The notes: generated by a model from the letters alone, not told the origin. Positions 8,201 to 16,939 are shown, numbered from the stretch's first letter. The stretch: 39,911 nt of DNA from DAOSWM01 sp035380045 (GCA_035380045.1 DAOSWM010000025.1:1-39911); one strand, 5' to 3'. Numbers and translations: made by a program.

Positions 8201-8884
8201 ATGAGAACAAAAAAAAGTAGAAAGGCCGACCTGGAGGGGAAAAAAGCAATCTTCTTCGAAATTGGGTTAATTATTGCCCTGGGCCTATCACTGGTTGCCT
8301 TTGAGTGGTCAACCAAAGGTGATGTGAACCTCCCCGACTACATTTTAAAGAAGCAACCAGAACCCGAAGTAGATGTCCCCATTTTCATTCCTGAAAAAAT
8401 CAAAACGCCTCCACCTCCCGCAATTTCCATTGAAACAATTGTTATACGAGATGATAATGAAGTGTTGGAACCCGTTGAGTCAAACCCCTTTGATGAGATT
8501 ACCGAGGAAACTTACAAAAACATAATTGAACTAGTAAAAACCGAGGAGGATGAGGTAGACGAAATTATTGACTTTACCGTTATAGAGACAAAACCCACAT
8601 TCATGGGTGGTGGGTTCAACCGTTTCAACGAGTGGGTTTTCAGCAACCTTTGTTACCCCGAAGAGGCAATTAAAAATGGCATTCAAGGCAGAGTTTACCT
8701 CGAGTTTATGATTGACAAGAATGGCAACGTAACCAACGTTCAAATCCTGAAAGGCATCGACCCGCTACTTGATGCTGAAGCCAGCAGAGTAGTCGCATCT
8801 TCTCCTCGATGGAATCCTGGTTCTCAGCGCAATAAACCCGTTAACGTTATGTTCAAGTTTTCAATCAACTTTAGGCTTAAGTAA
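8201..8884 (+). CDS. TonB-family energy-transducer protein
   Basis: Inner-membrane-anchored periplasmic protein of 227 aa. One N-terminal TM helix (about residues 17-37) is followed by a Pro/Glu-rich linker with EPEVDVP and PPPP. The C-terminal TonB domain (about 145-227) contains the standard sequence YPEEAIKNGIQGRVYLEFMI, then GNVTNVQILKG and a final 'VMFKFSINFRLK' strand. TonB couples ExbBD proton-motive energy to outer-membrane receptors. No exbB, exbD or receptor gene is adjacent, so it may be an orphan TonB or serve several receptors. It is flanked by terminators on both sides, hence monocistronic. Confidence 0.9.
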   Translation: MRTKKSRKADLEGKKAIFFEIGLIIALGLSLVAFEWSTKGDVNLPDYILKKQPEPEVDVPIFIPEKIKTPPPPAISIETIVIRDDNEVLEPVESNPFDEITEETYKNIIELVKTEEDEVDEIIDFTVIETKPTFMGGGFNRFNEWVFSNLCYPEEAIKNGIQGRVYLEFMIDKNGNVTNVQILKGIDPLLDAEASRVVASSPRWNPGSQRNKPVNVMFKFSINFRLK

Positions 8885-8903
8885 AAAACTCCTTAACCTA
8901 AAA

Positions 8904-8933
8904 AGCCCGACCTCAAAAACGTCGGGTTTTTTT
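8904..8933 (+). terminator. Rho-independent terminator after the tonB-family gene
   Basis: Stem CCCGAC/GTCGGG at 8906-8911 and 8921-8926, loop CTCAAAAAC, followed by a T run. Confidence 0.85.
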
Positions 8934-9014
8934 ATCATAACCTTCTTTTATTGCTATTTACGAAATTATGCTCTTATATTATCAGCAATAAGTTGATTAA
9001 TAACTATTGTAAAC

Positions 9015-9027
9015 TTAACATAGTTAA
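9015..9027 (+). promoter_or_regulatory. Operator-like dyad shared with the tetR promoter
   Basis: TTAACATAGTTAA has the same TTAAC-N3-GTTAA arms as the dyad in the tetR promoter at 4154-4166. It ends 2 bp before the -33 box of the next gene. Confidence 0.5.
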
Positions 9028-9029
9028 AA

Positions 9030-9060
9030 TTGGCAAATGAACCAGAGATTGCTAATTTTG
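9030..9060 (+). promoter_or_regulatory. Promoter of the UPF0104 membrane-protein gene
   Basis: -33 TTG (9030-9032) and -7 TAATTTTG (9053-9060, exact consensus) are 20 bp apart. The expected transcript start is only about 9 nt before ATG 9074, so the leader is very short. Confidence 0.7.
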
Positions 9061-9073
9061 TTAAAGGTACTAC

Positions 9074-10153
9074 ATGGCAAAAAAACTGGAAAAAACCGAG
9101 AATCCGCTCAGCCGAATCAAACTCAGCAGGGCAATTTACCCAATAATCATTGGGTTTGGAGTTGTTGGGTACATGTTCTATCGCGAATTCAACCCCGAAG
9201 CACTCACCCTACTAAACCTAACCAGCTGGAGTTTCGTTTGGCTAATTGTTGCCCTTGGGCTAATGGCTTTACGCGATATTGGCTACATAATCCGTTTAAT
9301 GCTGCTTTCCGAGGGGAAACTAACCCTAAAACAGGCCTTTCGGGTAATTATGCTTTGGGAATTCACCTCAGCCATTACTCCATCTGCCGTTGGCGGCACC
9401 AGCGTGGCAATTCTATACGTTAACAAGGAAGGCCTAAGCGTTGGGCGTAGCTCGGCCGTTGTAATGGCAACCTCGCTGCTCGATGAGCTATATTTCATAC
9501 TAATGTTCCCGCTGCTGCTTATTCTGGTAAAAGCAAAAATTCTATTTGGCATTAGCGGCATTGAGGGTGAAATATCATTTTCCAACGAGCTTTTCCTGTT
9601 TGCAATTGCTGGCTATAGTTTGAAGCTAATATATGTTCTTATTCTTTCCTACGGACTCTTCATCAACCCACGGGGGTTGAAATGGGTTATTCTAATGGTT
9701 TTCAAACTCCCTATCCTTAGGCGCTGGAAGTACGATGCCAACGATGCGGGTACCGAAATAATTGAGAACTCCAAGGATTTTAAAAAGAAATCGCTTTCGT
9801 TCTGGCTCAAGGCTTTTGGGGCAACAATCCTGTCGTGGACCTCACGCTACTGGGTTGTTAACGCATTACTTTTGGCTTTTTTCGCTGTCTCTGATCACTT
9901 CCTTATTTTTGCCCGCCAGCTGGTTATGTGGATTATGATGCTGGTTAGCCCAACTCCGGGGGGCAGCGGCTTCGCCGAGTTTGTTTTCAAAAGGTACTTG
10001 GGTGAATTCATCCCTGTTGAATCCGCCTCCATTGGTGCTGTTGCTATTGCCATGGCTCTTGTATGGAGGCTGGCTACCTACTATCCTTACCTAGTTGCAG
10101 GGGTTTTAATTTTTCCGAAATGGATTAGAACAAAATTTGGTAAAAAGGCATAA
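9074..10153 (+). CDS. UPF0104 / lysylphosphatidylglycerol-synthase TM-region family protein
   Basis: Polytopic inner-membrane protein of 359 aa with about eight hydrophobic segments. Family hallmarks are visible: SEGKLTLKQAFRVIMLWEF and the small-residue run SAITPSAVGGTSVAILYV near residues 95-118, and SPTPGGSGFAEFVF near residue 300. These define the UPF0104/AglD-like family related to the flippase half of MprF. It lacks the MprF C-terminal aminoacyl-transfer domain, so lysyl-PG synthesis is not expected; lipid or glycolipid translocation is an inference. It is monocistronic, and its promoter carries a palindrome matching those at tetR, so the TetR protein may control it. Confidence 0.85.
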   Translation: MAKKLEKTENPLSRIKLSRAIYPIIIGFGVVGYMFYREFNPEALTLLNLTSWSFVWLIVALGLMALRDIGYIIRLMLLSEGKLTLKQAFRVIMLWEFTSAITPSAVGGTSVAILYVNKEGLSVGRSSAVVMATSLLDELYFILMFPLLLILVKAKILFGISGIEGEISFSNELFLFAIAGYSLKLIYVLILSYGLFINPRGLKWVILMVFKLPILRRWKYDANDAGTEIIENSKDFKKKSLSFWLKAFGATILSWTSRYWVVNALLLAFFAVSDHFLIFARQLVMWIMMLVSPTPGGSGFAEFVFKRYLGEFIPVESASIGAVAIAMALVWRLATYYPYLVAGVLIFPKWIRTKFGKKA

Positions 10154-10155
10154 AA

Positions 10156-10178
10156 AAACCCACAAATAATGTGGGTTT
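10156..10178. terminator. Bidirectional terminator between UPF0104 gene and purQ
   Basis: AAACCCACA and TGTGGGTTT form a perfect 9-bp stem with a 5-nt loop between convergent genes. A-runs and T-runs on the flanks would serve both directions. Confidence 0.85.
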
Positions 10179-10202
10179 GTGATAGAATGTTGCTTTAGCT
10201 CT

Positions 10203-10901
10203 CTACACTTTCTCTTTAATAAACTTAATGAGCGATTCAAATATTAATCTACCATCGGTATTGCCTAACTCGTCATCGGCTGCTCGCTCGGGGTGAGGCA
10301 TCATGCCAAAAACGTTGAAACTGTCGTTGCAAACTCCGGCAATGTTTTCGAGAGAACCGTTAGGGTTTACCGATTCGGAAATGCTTCCGTTCTCATCGCA
10401 GTAGCGGAATAGTATTTGCCCATTAATTCTCATCACAGCAAGAATCTCTTTATCAGCATAGTAACGACCCTCGCCGTGCGCAATAGGAATTTTCAGTGCT
10501 CTGTTGCGAGGGAGGAAGACAGTTGGTGCTGCAGTTTTGCTGTCGGGAAGGATATACACATTTTTACACTCAAATTTCTGGCTGTTGTTATGAAGCAGAG
10601 CCCCCGGGAGCAATCCAGCTTCGCAAAGAATCTGAAATCCGTTGCACACACCAAACACGTAGCCACCCGAGTTGGCAAATTCAATAACCTTGTCCATAAT
10701 TGGAGAAAAACGAGCCAGCGCTCCTGATCGCAGGTAGTCGCCATACGAAAAACCTCCGGGAAGAACCACCACATCAACACCCTGCAGGTTTGTGTCCTTG
10801 TGCCAAAGTTCAACCACTTCTTGCTCCATGATGTTACGAAGCACGTAAATCATGTCGTGATCGCAGTTGGATCCGGGAAAAATCACTACTCCAAACTTCA
10901 T
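10203..10901 (-). CDS. purQ: Phosphoribosylformylglycinamidine synthase, glutaminase subunit
   Basis: Class-I glutamine amidotransferase of 232 aa supplying ammonia for FGAM synthesis, the fourth step of IMP synthesis. Nucleophile Cys86 lies in GVCNGFQ and the His/Glu of the triad in MPHPERA near the C-terminus; the N-terminal strand is KFGVVIFPGSNCD. The frame is open to 10955, but the family starts at MKFGVVIFPG. A consensus promoter at 10926-10956 would start transcription about 20 nt before ATG 10901, confirming the shorter form. A separate PurQ implies a small PurL and PurS elsewhere in the genome rather than the fused large PurL. Confidence 0.95.
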   Translation of the reverse strand: MKFGVVIFPGSNCDHDMIYVLRNIMEQEVVELWHKDTNLQGVDVVVLPGGFSYGDYLRSGALARFSPIMDKVIEFANSGGYVFGVCNGFQILCEAGLLPGALLHNNSQKFECKNVYILPDSKTAAPTVFLPRNRALKIPIAHGEGRYYADKEILAVMRINGQILFRYCDENGSISESVNPNGSLENIAGVCNDSFNVFGMMPHPERAADDELGNTDGRLIFESLIKFIKEKV

Positions 10902-11216
10902 ATTTCCAATTGTAAATGATTTGCCCAAAGATAGAGATAAAAAAAAATTATGCAAGCAAAAAAAATGGTCAATTCATTTCCATTTTTCATTGCGACACTC
11001 TGGAAATGGAGCCGATATATCAAATATTTTGTGGTTTTTTTAGAACTCTGGTGAAGTTAAAAATCAGCGAACAACATATAAATCTGATTATCTTTATGTT
11101 ATCGTGGCGTCAGGTTAGGTAAAAACAGCTGTAAAACATACCCACAACCTTTATTTTTAGTACAAAATATTATCTTTAACTACTATTTTCGCAGCCAAAT
11201 TCAATGAGTAAAATCG
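10902..11216. other. Intergenic gap between purQ and the outer-membrane protein gene
   Basis: The 315 bases hold the purQ promoter, an isolated 8-bp perfect inverted repeat (CATTTCCA 10975-10982 / TGGAAATG 11001-11008) and AT-rich sequence before 11217. TATCTTTA and TATTTTCG near 11171-11191 resemble -7 boxes but lack a well-spaced -33 TTG. No gene is seen. Confidence 0.6.
10926..10956 (-). promoter_or_regulatory. purQ promoter
   Basis: On the minus strand a -33 TTG (10956-10954) and an exact -7 TATCTTTG (10933-10926) are 20 bp apart. Confidence 0.8.
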
Positions 11217-11987
11217 ATGCGAGGTAGTCTAGTATTCATAATTACTTTATTTTTCATTTCTTTTTCTTTGTTTTCAAGTGAAACCGAAAAGAAATCGCCC
11301 CTAACCGAGCCATCAGAGAAAATACACATGGCATCGGATTCGCTGAAGTTCGATTTCTCCGCCGATTTCCGCTCGCGCCATATTTGGCGCGGAAATCTTA
11401 CCTGTAGCGCATGGAGCGTTCAGCCTACCATGAACCTTACCTCCTCAAACTTTCTGGTTGGCATCTGGGGTGCTTACACGGTTGACAACAGCTACACGGA
11501 GTTCGACCTTTACGCTTCGTACACCTACAAACGTTTCACCATTGCCATACTCGACTATTTTTGTCCCAGCGAAACGGTTAAATTCAACCACCTATTCAAC
11601 TATAGCAATAAAACAACAAAACACACGCTCGATGCGGTACTCAGCTTCAACGGAACCCAAAGATTCCCGCTGAGCATATCGGCCTCAACGCTGTTCTTTG
11701 GCGACGATAAAAACCCCAGTAATGGTGAAAACTACTTTTCCACCTATATCGAAGCCAGCTATAAATGGGAAGTAAGCGAGCAGCTTAAATCAGAATTTCA
11801 CGTTGGCCTCACTCCCTTCGAAGGTTACTACTCAACAGGGGCAAACGTGGTTAGCTGCGGCTTGTCGATAACTCAAAACTTGCAAATTTCATCAAGTTTC
11901 AAACTTCCGATAAATGGCAAACTCATTATCAATCCTAACACAGAGAATGTGTTCTTTGTGTTAGGGTTTACATTGGGATACTTCTAG
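11217..11987 (+). CDS. Predicted outer-membrane beta-barrel protein
   Basis: Exported protein of 256 aa with an N-terminal signal peptide (about residues 1-20, strongly hydrophobic). The rest consists of alternating amphipathic strands: FDFSADFRSRHIWRG, FLVGIWGAYTV, EFDLYASYTYKRFTIAILDY, and so on to the aromatic terminal strand VFFVLGFTLGYF. The opening FRSRHIWRG motif is common in small Bacteroidota barrel proteins and TorF-like putative porins. Substrate and role are unknown. It is transcribed toward the long signalling cluster but is separated by 276 bp, so co-transcription is doubtful. Confidence 0.7.
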   Translation: MRGSLVFIITLFFISFSLFSSETEKKSPLTEPSEKIHMASDSLKFDFSADFRSRHIWRGNLTCSAWSVQPTMNLTSSNFLVGIWGAYTVDNSYTEFDLYASYTYKRFTIAILDYFCPSETVKFNHLFNYSNKTTKHTLDAVLSFNGTQRFPLSISASTLFFGDDKNPSNGENYFSTYIEASYKWEVSEQLKSEFHVGLTPFEGYYSTGANVVSCGLSITQNLQISSSFKLPINGKLIINPNTENVFFVLGFTLGYF

Positions 11988-12263
11988 AATTCTGGCAAAA
12001 AAATAAATTCAGCTCTCATTCACTCATCCGAAAAACACTCAACGCCAAACATTTTTGCTTTACTTTTTTTTAACTTTCCCTTTTTCCCCCTTCATAACCA
12101 TAAAAAAGCTTTATAAACTTTGCAGATTAGCAAAGTATTTATATTTTTAGCAAGTTAATTTTGTACAAAATGCCAATGACTTTTTCTGACTCTTTGGTAT
12201 TTTGCATATTTGTTTTTACACAAAACACAAGGACAGTAAAGCAAAAACTACCAAGAGCCCCCT

Positions 12264-13103
12264 ATGATAATTACAGATCAAGATCTTCAATATTTTGTAA
12301 GTGCTCTTAAGAACTCCTCTAAGTACGACTTTAGCGAATACTCGGACAAATCGCTCAAGCGTAGGCTTCAGAAGGTGATGGAAGATTTTAATTTAGATAT
12401 CACAGGGCTTATCTCAGCCATACGTAGCGATGCCGATTTTTCAGAAAAAATTGTAAAAGAAATTACCGTAAATACTACTGAACTTTTTCGGGATCCACAG
12501 GTTTGGCACACCCTTCGGTCTCGCATTCTTCCTCGTTTTAAAAACAACAAAACCATTAACATATGGCATGCCGGGTGTTCAACCGGCCAGGAGGTCTATT
12601 CAATGATGATACTCCTAAATGAGATGGGAATGTTTGATAAAGCAAAGATTTTTGCCTCAGATCTAAATACCGATGTCCTCGATGCAGCCAAGAAGGGGCT
12701 GTATAAATACCGTTTCAATATTGGGTATCTTGATAATTTCGACAAGGTTATTAAACAAAACCCATTAAACTACGAAGAGTTTAATGACGTTCCATACGAA
12801 ACTTATTTTGATATTGACAAGGTTAGGGACTCCATTTCCATGAAAAAGTTTTTAACTGAAAAACCCATATTCAGGAAGCATGACTTGGTGAAGGACGGGA
12901 ATCTCTTTTTTGCCAAATTTGACCTTATTCTATGTAGAAACGTAATAATTTATTTTAACTACTCGTTGCAGAACAAAGTATTCGAACTCTTCCATTCAAA
13001 CCTATACAATAAGGGCGTTTTGTTACTAGGTATGCACGAAACAATACTGGGGCCATGGGCCGCTAAGTTCGACAAGATGGGGCAAGCTTACATTAAAAAA
13101 TAA
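12264..13103 (+). CDS. cheR: CheR-type protein-glutamate methyltransferase
   Basis: SAM-dependent methyltransferase of 279 aa. It has the CheR N-terminal helical domain (about 1-75, ending TVNTTELFRDP) and a Rossmann domain. The SAM motif is WHAGCSTGQEVYS (residues 101-113); the usual second Glu of GEE is Gln109 but Glu110 is kept. IFASDLNTDVLDAAKKGLY and LCRNVIIYF (residues 223-231) complete the fold. CheR methylates glutamates on chemoreceptors. It is the first gene of a co-directional cluster, 26 bp before a sensor protein. No methyl-accepting chemotaxis protein, CheA or CheW is in the window, so the substrate is probably not a classical receptor. Confidence 0.93.
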   Translation: MIITDQDLQYFVSALKNSSKYDFSEYSDKSLKRRLQKVMEDFNLDITGLISAIRSDADFSEKIVKEITVNTTELFRDPQVWHTLRSRILPRFKNNKTINIWHAGCSTGQEVYSMMILLNEMGMFDKAKIFASDLNTDVLDAAKKGLYKYRFNIGYLDNFDKVIKQNPLNYEEFNDVPYETYFDIDKVRDSISMKKFLTEKPIFRKHDLVKDGNLFFAKFDLILCRNVIIYFNYSLQNKVFELFHSNLYNKGVLLLGMHETILGPWAAKFDKMGQAYIKK

Positions 13104-13129
13104 TTTTGCAGTTATAATCAGTTTTAGGC

Positions 13130-15502
13130 ATGAAGTTTTTAAAAAATATGAGCATCAAACAAAGAATTCAACTTTTGGTTGTCACCCTAATGGTTGTACT
13201 CTTTTCTGCTTCTGCCATTATAGCATACTACATGCTCCGCAAACAATCACAAATATCCACTGATAAGCAAACGATGCTATACCTCGGTCAGCTGGAAAAA
13301 ATTATAACCCTCATTAACGAAAACACTGAACCTGGCTTCGATCACAACGACTACATCCAAATTAAACCATACTTCACCCAAAACCCCTACTTTAAAACCG
13401 ATTACCCTTTTCTAATCGACATTTCTGGCAACTATCTGATTCATCTATACAAAGAAGGTCAGAAATTCCCGCGTGAGCAACTAAAAGAAATGCTCACTAA
13501 CCCTGAAAAAAAAGGTGTAATTATATACGAAGACTATAAGAACGCCCAGCAACAGATCGTTTCACTTTATTTCAAAAAAATTGAACCCTACAACTCTTTC
13601 GTTGCGATTCCCATAAATCATGATGAGGCGTTCTCCCACCTGCAAAACAGCATACTAATTCTTTTAGCCATTGCGATAGCATGCACCCTCATTTCCTTTT
13701 TTATTATCAGGAGAACCTTAAACCCACTGATAAAGGCAATTAACACAGTAAGTAAAAGTCTTAACCTCCTGTCAACAGGACAGGTAGCTCCAAAGATTAA
13801 TTATTTACAAAATGACGAGGTTGGACAAATTGTTCTACCGCTCAATTCTCTTATTGATGGGGTTCAACGAACAACGCTCTTTGCAAAAAGAATAGGTAAA
13901 AGTGAACTCGATGTTGAATTCATCACCATGGGGGAAAATGATGAGCTTGGTAATTCGTTGCTTGAGCTGAAAAACAGCATGCTAAAAACTGCAAAGGAAA
14001 ACGAACAACGAAAACTTCAGGATGAGCAACGGAACTGGAGTACTTCTGGAATTGCAAAGTTTGGTGATATCCTGCGTCAAAACAACAACAACCTTCAGTT
14101 TCTCTCCGACAGTGTTATTCAAAATTTAGTTAACTATCTCAACGCAAACCAGGGAGGCCTATTTATTCTTAACGAATCCGATAACACCCCATACCTTGAA
14201 CTCATTTCGGCTTTCGCATTCAACCGTAAAAAGGTTAAAACAAAAACTATCCATGTAGGAGAGGGACTCGTAGGGAATTGTGCAATAGAAAAACAAACTA
14301 TTTACCTAAAAGAAATTCCCGAAGATTACATTGAGATTACGTCTGGGCTTGGTGATGCTCCTCCAAGTTCGCTTCTCATTGTACCCCTCAAGCTTGAAGA
14401 TAAAATTTTTGGAGTAGTTGAACTTGCTTCATTTAATGAGTTTCAACCTCATGAAATTGAATTCGTTGAAATAATAGGAGAAAGCATCGCCTCTACCCTC
14501 TCCGCTGTGAAAAATAACATCCGAACCAATGAGCTCCTAGAACAATCGCAGCAACAACGTGAAGAAATGGCTGCTCAGGAGGAGGAAATGCGGCAGAACA
14601 TGGAGGAAATGCAAGCCACGCAGGAAGAGATGGCACGCAAAACCCTCGAGATGGAAGGTATGACATCTGCCATTAATGAATCGTTAGCTTTTGCGGAGCT
14701 AACCGAGGAGGGAAACTTCATAATGGCGAATCCAAACTTTTTAAGCCTAACAGGTTACGGAAAAACAGAAATTGAGAATAAACGTATCAACGACTTCATT
14801 CACTCCGACGAGGCTGCGATCTTCAACAAAAACTGGAAGAACATTGTGATAGGCGAACCCTTTAAGGGAACGCTCAAGTGGGTGAACCATAGCGAAGAGG
14901 AATTGTATGTGCTTGCAAGCATAAGTCCTGCCTTCGATGAAAGCGGACGTATTTTTAAAATATTCTTCCTGGGTCAGGATGTTAGCGAATCAAAAAAAAT
15001 TGAGTTGAAAGCCCAAGCGCAAGCCGAAGAGATTGAAAAGAGTTTAATGGAACTCGAGATGGAACAGGAACTATCCAAGCAACGCGAAGAGGAAATGGAT
15101 GCTTTGCTTCAAGCCCTCGACACCACCTGCCTTGTAACACAATTTGAACCCGATGGTCGCATTACATACATCAACAATAAAAACGTTGAAACACTTGGCG
15201 ATCCAAAAAGCAAAATTGAAGGGAAACTCCATTCCGAACTTGATTTTCAAGCTAAAAATAATCCCCAAGAGTACAAACAGTTCTGGGAAGACTTGCTTCT
15301 GGGCATTCAAAAAACCAGAGAATTTTCACTCAACGTTAGCGGAAAAAATATCTGGATTTCAGAACACTACACCCCTATTAAAAATACAGAAGGGAAAGTT
15401 ATTAAAATTATTAACATCGGAATCGACATATCTGCCTCGAAAGACACGGAAAAAAAATTGAGGGAAACTGTTAACTCCTTAAAAAAGGACAAGGAAAAGT
15501 AA
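13130..15502 (+). CDS. Membrane sensor: Cache-like, HAMP, GAF, coiled coil, PAS, PAS; no output domain
   Basis: Receptor-like protein of 790 aa. TM1 (about 13-33) and TM2 (about 172-196) enclose a roughly 140-residue periplasmic single-Cache-like domain with YPFLIDISGNYLIH. A HAMP-type region (197-300), a GAF domain (about 320-465), a Glu/Gln-rich coiled coil (470-512), and two PAS domains (about 515-625 and 655-775) follow. There is no kinase, cyclase, phosphatase or MCP signalling domain. The coiled coil contains EEEMRQNMEEMQATQEEM, nearly the same as a segment in the phosphatase gene at 17753. Inference: it is the sensory scaffold of the cluster, and the Glu-rich coiled coil is a candidate substrate for the flanking CheR and CheB. 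Confidence 0.85.
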   Translation: MKFLKNMSIKQRIQLLVVTLMVVLFSASAIIAYYMLRKQSQISTDKQTMLYLGQLEKIITLINENTEPGFDHNDYIQIKPYFTQNPYFKTDYPFLIDISGNYLIHLYKEGQKFPREQLKEMLTNPEKKGVIIYEDYKNAQQQIVSLYFKKIEPYNSFVAIPINHDEAFSHLQNSILILLAIAIACTLISFFIIRRTLNPLIKAINTVSKSLNLLSTGQVAPKINYLQNDEVGQIVLPLNSLIDGVQRTTLFAKRIGKSELDVEFITMGENDELGNSLLELKNSMLKTAKENEQRKLQDEQRNWSTSGIAKFGDILRQNNNNLQFLSDSVIQNLVNYLNANQGGLFILNESDNTPYLELISAFAFNRKKVKTKTIHVGEGLVGNCAIEKQTIYLKEIPEDYIEITSGLGDAPPSSLLIVPLKLEDKIFGVVELASFNEFQPHEIEFVEIIGESIASTLSAVKNNIRTNELLEQSQQQREEMAAQEEEMRQNMEEMQATQEEMARKTLEMEGMTSAINESLAFAELTEEGNFIMANPNFLSLTGYGKTEIENKRINDFIHSDEAAIFNKNWKNIVIGEPFKGTLKWVNHSEEELYVLASISPAFDESGRIFKIFFLGQDVSESKKIELKAQAQAEEIEKSLMELEMEQELSKQREEEMDALLQALDTTCLVTQFEPDGRITYINNKNVETLGDPKSKIEGKLHSELDFQAKNNPQEYKQFWEDLLLGIQKTREFSLNVSGKNIWISEHYTPIKNTEGKVIKIINIGIDISASKDTEKKLRETVNSLKKDKEK

Positions 15503-15529
15503 GGTTAAGTTGCTGACTAAAACGAAACG

Positions 15530-16360
15530 ATGGTACGATACGAAATAGGCATAGTAGAAACACGAAACGTAATCAAAACTTTACTTGAAACCTTTGATTA
15601 CGACTTTAGCGATTATGCGCTTACCTCATTTAAGCGAAGACTTGAAGATATTATTATTAACAACGGACTGAAGGATGCCGATGGATTAATTTACAGGCTA
15701 AAAAACAACAAGGACTACTTCGAATATTTCCTCCGTGAAATAACTCCTGAAACAACTGAAATGTTTCGCGATCCTTCACTATGGCGAACACTCCGCGATG
15801 ATATTATTCCTGATATCACCAGAACATCAGGAAAATTAAAATTCTGGGTTGGCAATTTCGATTCGGGGGAAGATTTATATTCGCTCTGTATCACCCTCAA
15901 CGAATTGGGCATCCTAAACGAATCAACTATATACTGTTCAATCATCAGCAATGTAATTGAACATAAAATAAAAAGCGGTAAAATCGACTTTAAGCAGGTT
16001 GAAACCAATGAAGCGAACTATACACGCTGTAACGGCGACAAAAACTACTCCGATTACGTTACCGTTAACAATGGAATGGCTACAATTGATACCAAACTGA
16101 TTGAAAACGTTACCTTCCTGAAGCAAAACACCCTATTCAACAACTGTCCTAACAGCGTTAAACTTCTACTTTTCAGGAACCAGATTATTTACTACAACCA
16201 ATCGTTACAGGATAAAATAATAAATAACATCTCAAATAGTTTGGTCGCAGGAGGGTACCTGGCCATTGGCGCAAAAGAAACCTTGGATAATACAAATACA
16301 AGCAATAAATTTACCGTGATTAACGATGCCGAAAAAGTTTACAAAAAGAAAACAGGTTAG
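15530..16360 (+). CDS. Degenerate CheR-like protein (probable pseudoenzyme)
   Basis: 276-aa paralogue of the CheR at 12264, alignable along its length: YDFSDYALTSFKRRLEDI against YDFSEYSDKSLKRRLQKV, and TPETTEMFRDPSLWRTLR against TVNTTELFRDPQVWHTLR. Catalytic features are eroded. The SAM motif AGCSTGQE is replaced by GNFDSGED, the acidic SDLNTD strand is SIISNV, and LCRNVIIYF has become LFRNQIIYY. SAM binding is therefore unlikely, while the fold and helical recognition domain seem kept. The frame is intact, so it is under selection rather than a pseudogene. Inference: a substrate-binding or regulatory partner of the active CheR, CheB or the sensor. It is 27 bp after the sensor and 6 bp before cheB. 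Confidence 0.8.
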   Translation: MVRYEIGIVETRNVIKTLLETFDYDFSDYALTSFKRRLEDIIINNGLKDADGLIYRLKNNKDYFEYFLREITPETTEMFRDPSLWRTLRDDIIPDITRTSGKLKFWVGNFDSGEDLYSLCITLNELGILNESTIYCSIISNVIEHKIKSGKIDFKQVETNEANYTRCNGDKNYSDYVTVNNGMATIDTKLIENVTFLKQNTLFNNCPNSVKLLLFRNQIIYYNQSLQDKIINNISNSLVAGGYLAIGAKETLDNTNTSNKFTVINDAEKVYKKKTG

Positions 16361-16366
16361 TAAATT

Positions 16367-16927
16367 ATGTATAAAGCAGTTATAATAGGAGGTTCTGCAG
16401 GAAGTTTTCAGGTGATAACTAAAATTCTAAGTTCATTACCACAAAACTTTCATTTACCTGTGCTTCTTAGCCTTCACAGGCTAAAACATGTTCGAAGCGG
16501 ATTCGTTGAAGCCCTTTCCATCAAGGCCTCAATACCTGTTATCGAACCATATGATAAGGATCAGATTAAACCCGGCAAAGCATACCTAGCCCCAGCCAAC
16601 TACCATATGTTTGTTGAATTGGGAAATAAAATTGCTCTTTCAACGGAAGAACCCGTAAATCACTCGCGTCCATCCATCGACCTTTCTTTCACTACTGCAG
16701 CCCAAGTGTACCGCGATAAACTAATCGGCATAATACTCTCTGGCGCCAACAAGGATGGTGCTTACGGCTTAAAAAAAATTAAGGATTATGGTGGGATTGC
16801 CATTGTTCAAGATCCTGAGGAATGCCAAGTTAAAACAATGACCGAGTCATCGCTTCGACTCACAAAAGTCGACCATATTTATAGAACAAATGAGATTATT
16901 AGATTTTTACAAAATCTTAAACCCTAA
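16367..16927 (+). CDS. cheB: CheB-type protein-glutamate methylesterase, catalytic domain only
   Basis: 186-aa protein equal to the C-terminal methylesterase domain of CheB. The triad is visible: Ser10 in IGGSAGS, His37 in SLHRLKH and Asp130 in LSGANKDGAYG. PGKAYLAPANYHM and the VQDPEECQVKTMTESSL stretch are also family hallmarks. The normal N-terminal receiver domain is absent, so activity cannot be gated by CheA-type phosphorylation. It would remove methyl groups added by CheR or deamidate Gln. Upstream spacing is 6 bp and downstream spacing 12 bp, indicating co-transcription. Confidence 0.92.
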   Translation: MYKAVIIGGSAGSFQVITKILSSLPQNFHLPVLLSLHRLKHVRSGFVEALSIKASIPVIEPYDKDQIKPGKAYLAPANYHMFVELGNKIALSTEEPVNHSRPSIDLSFTTAAQVYRDKLIGIILSGANKDGAYGLKKIKDYGGIAIVQDPEECQVKTMTESSLRLTKVDHIYRTNEIIRFLQNLKP

Positions 16928-16939
16928 CCCCGATGCCCA

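Noticed and set aside
9037..9423. 128-codon frame overlapping the UPF0104 gene
   Set aside because: It is an out-of-frame shadow of a clear membrane-protein gene and has no family features.
10902..10955. 18-residue N-terminal extension of PurQ
   Set aside because: It covers the promoter; the conserved N-terminus starts at 10901.
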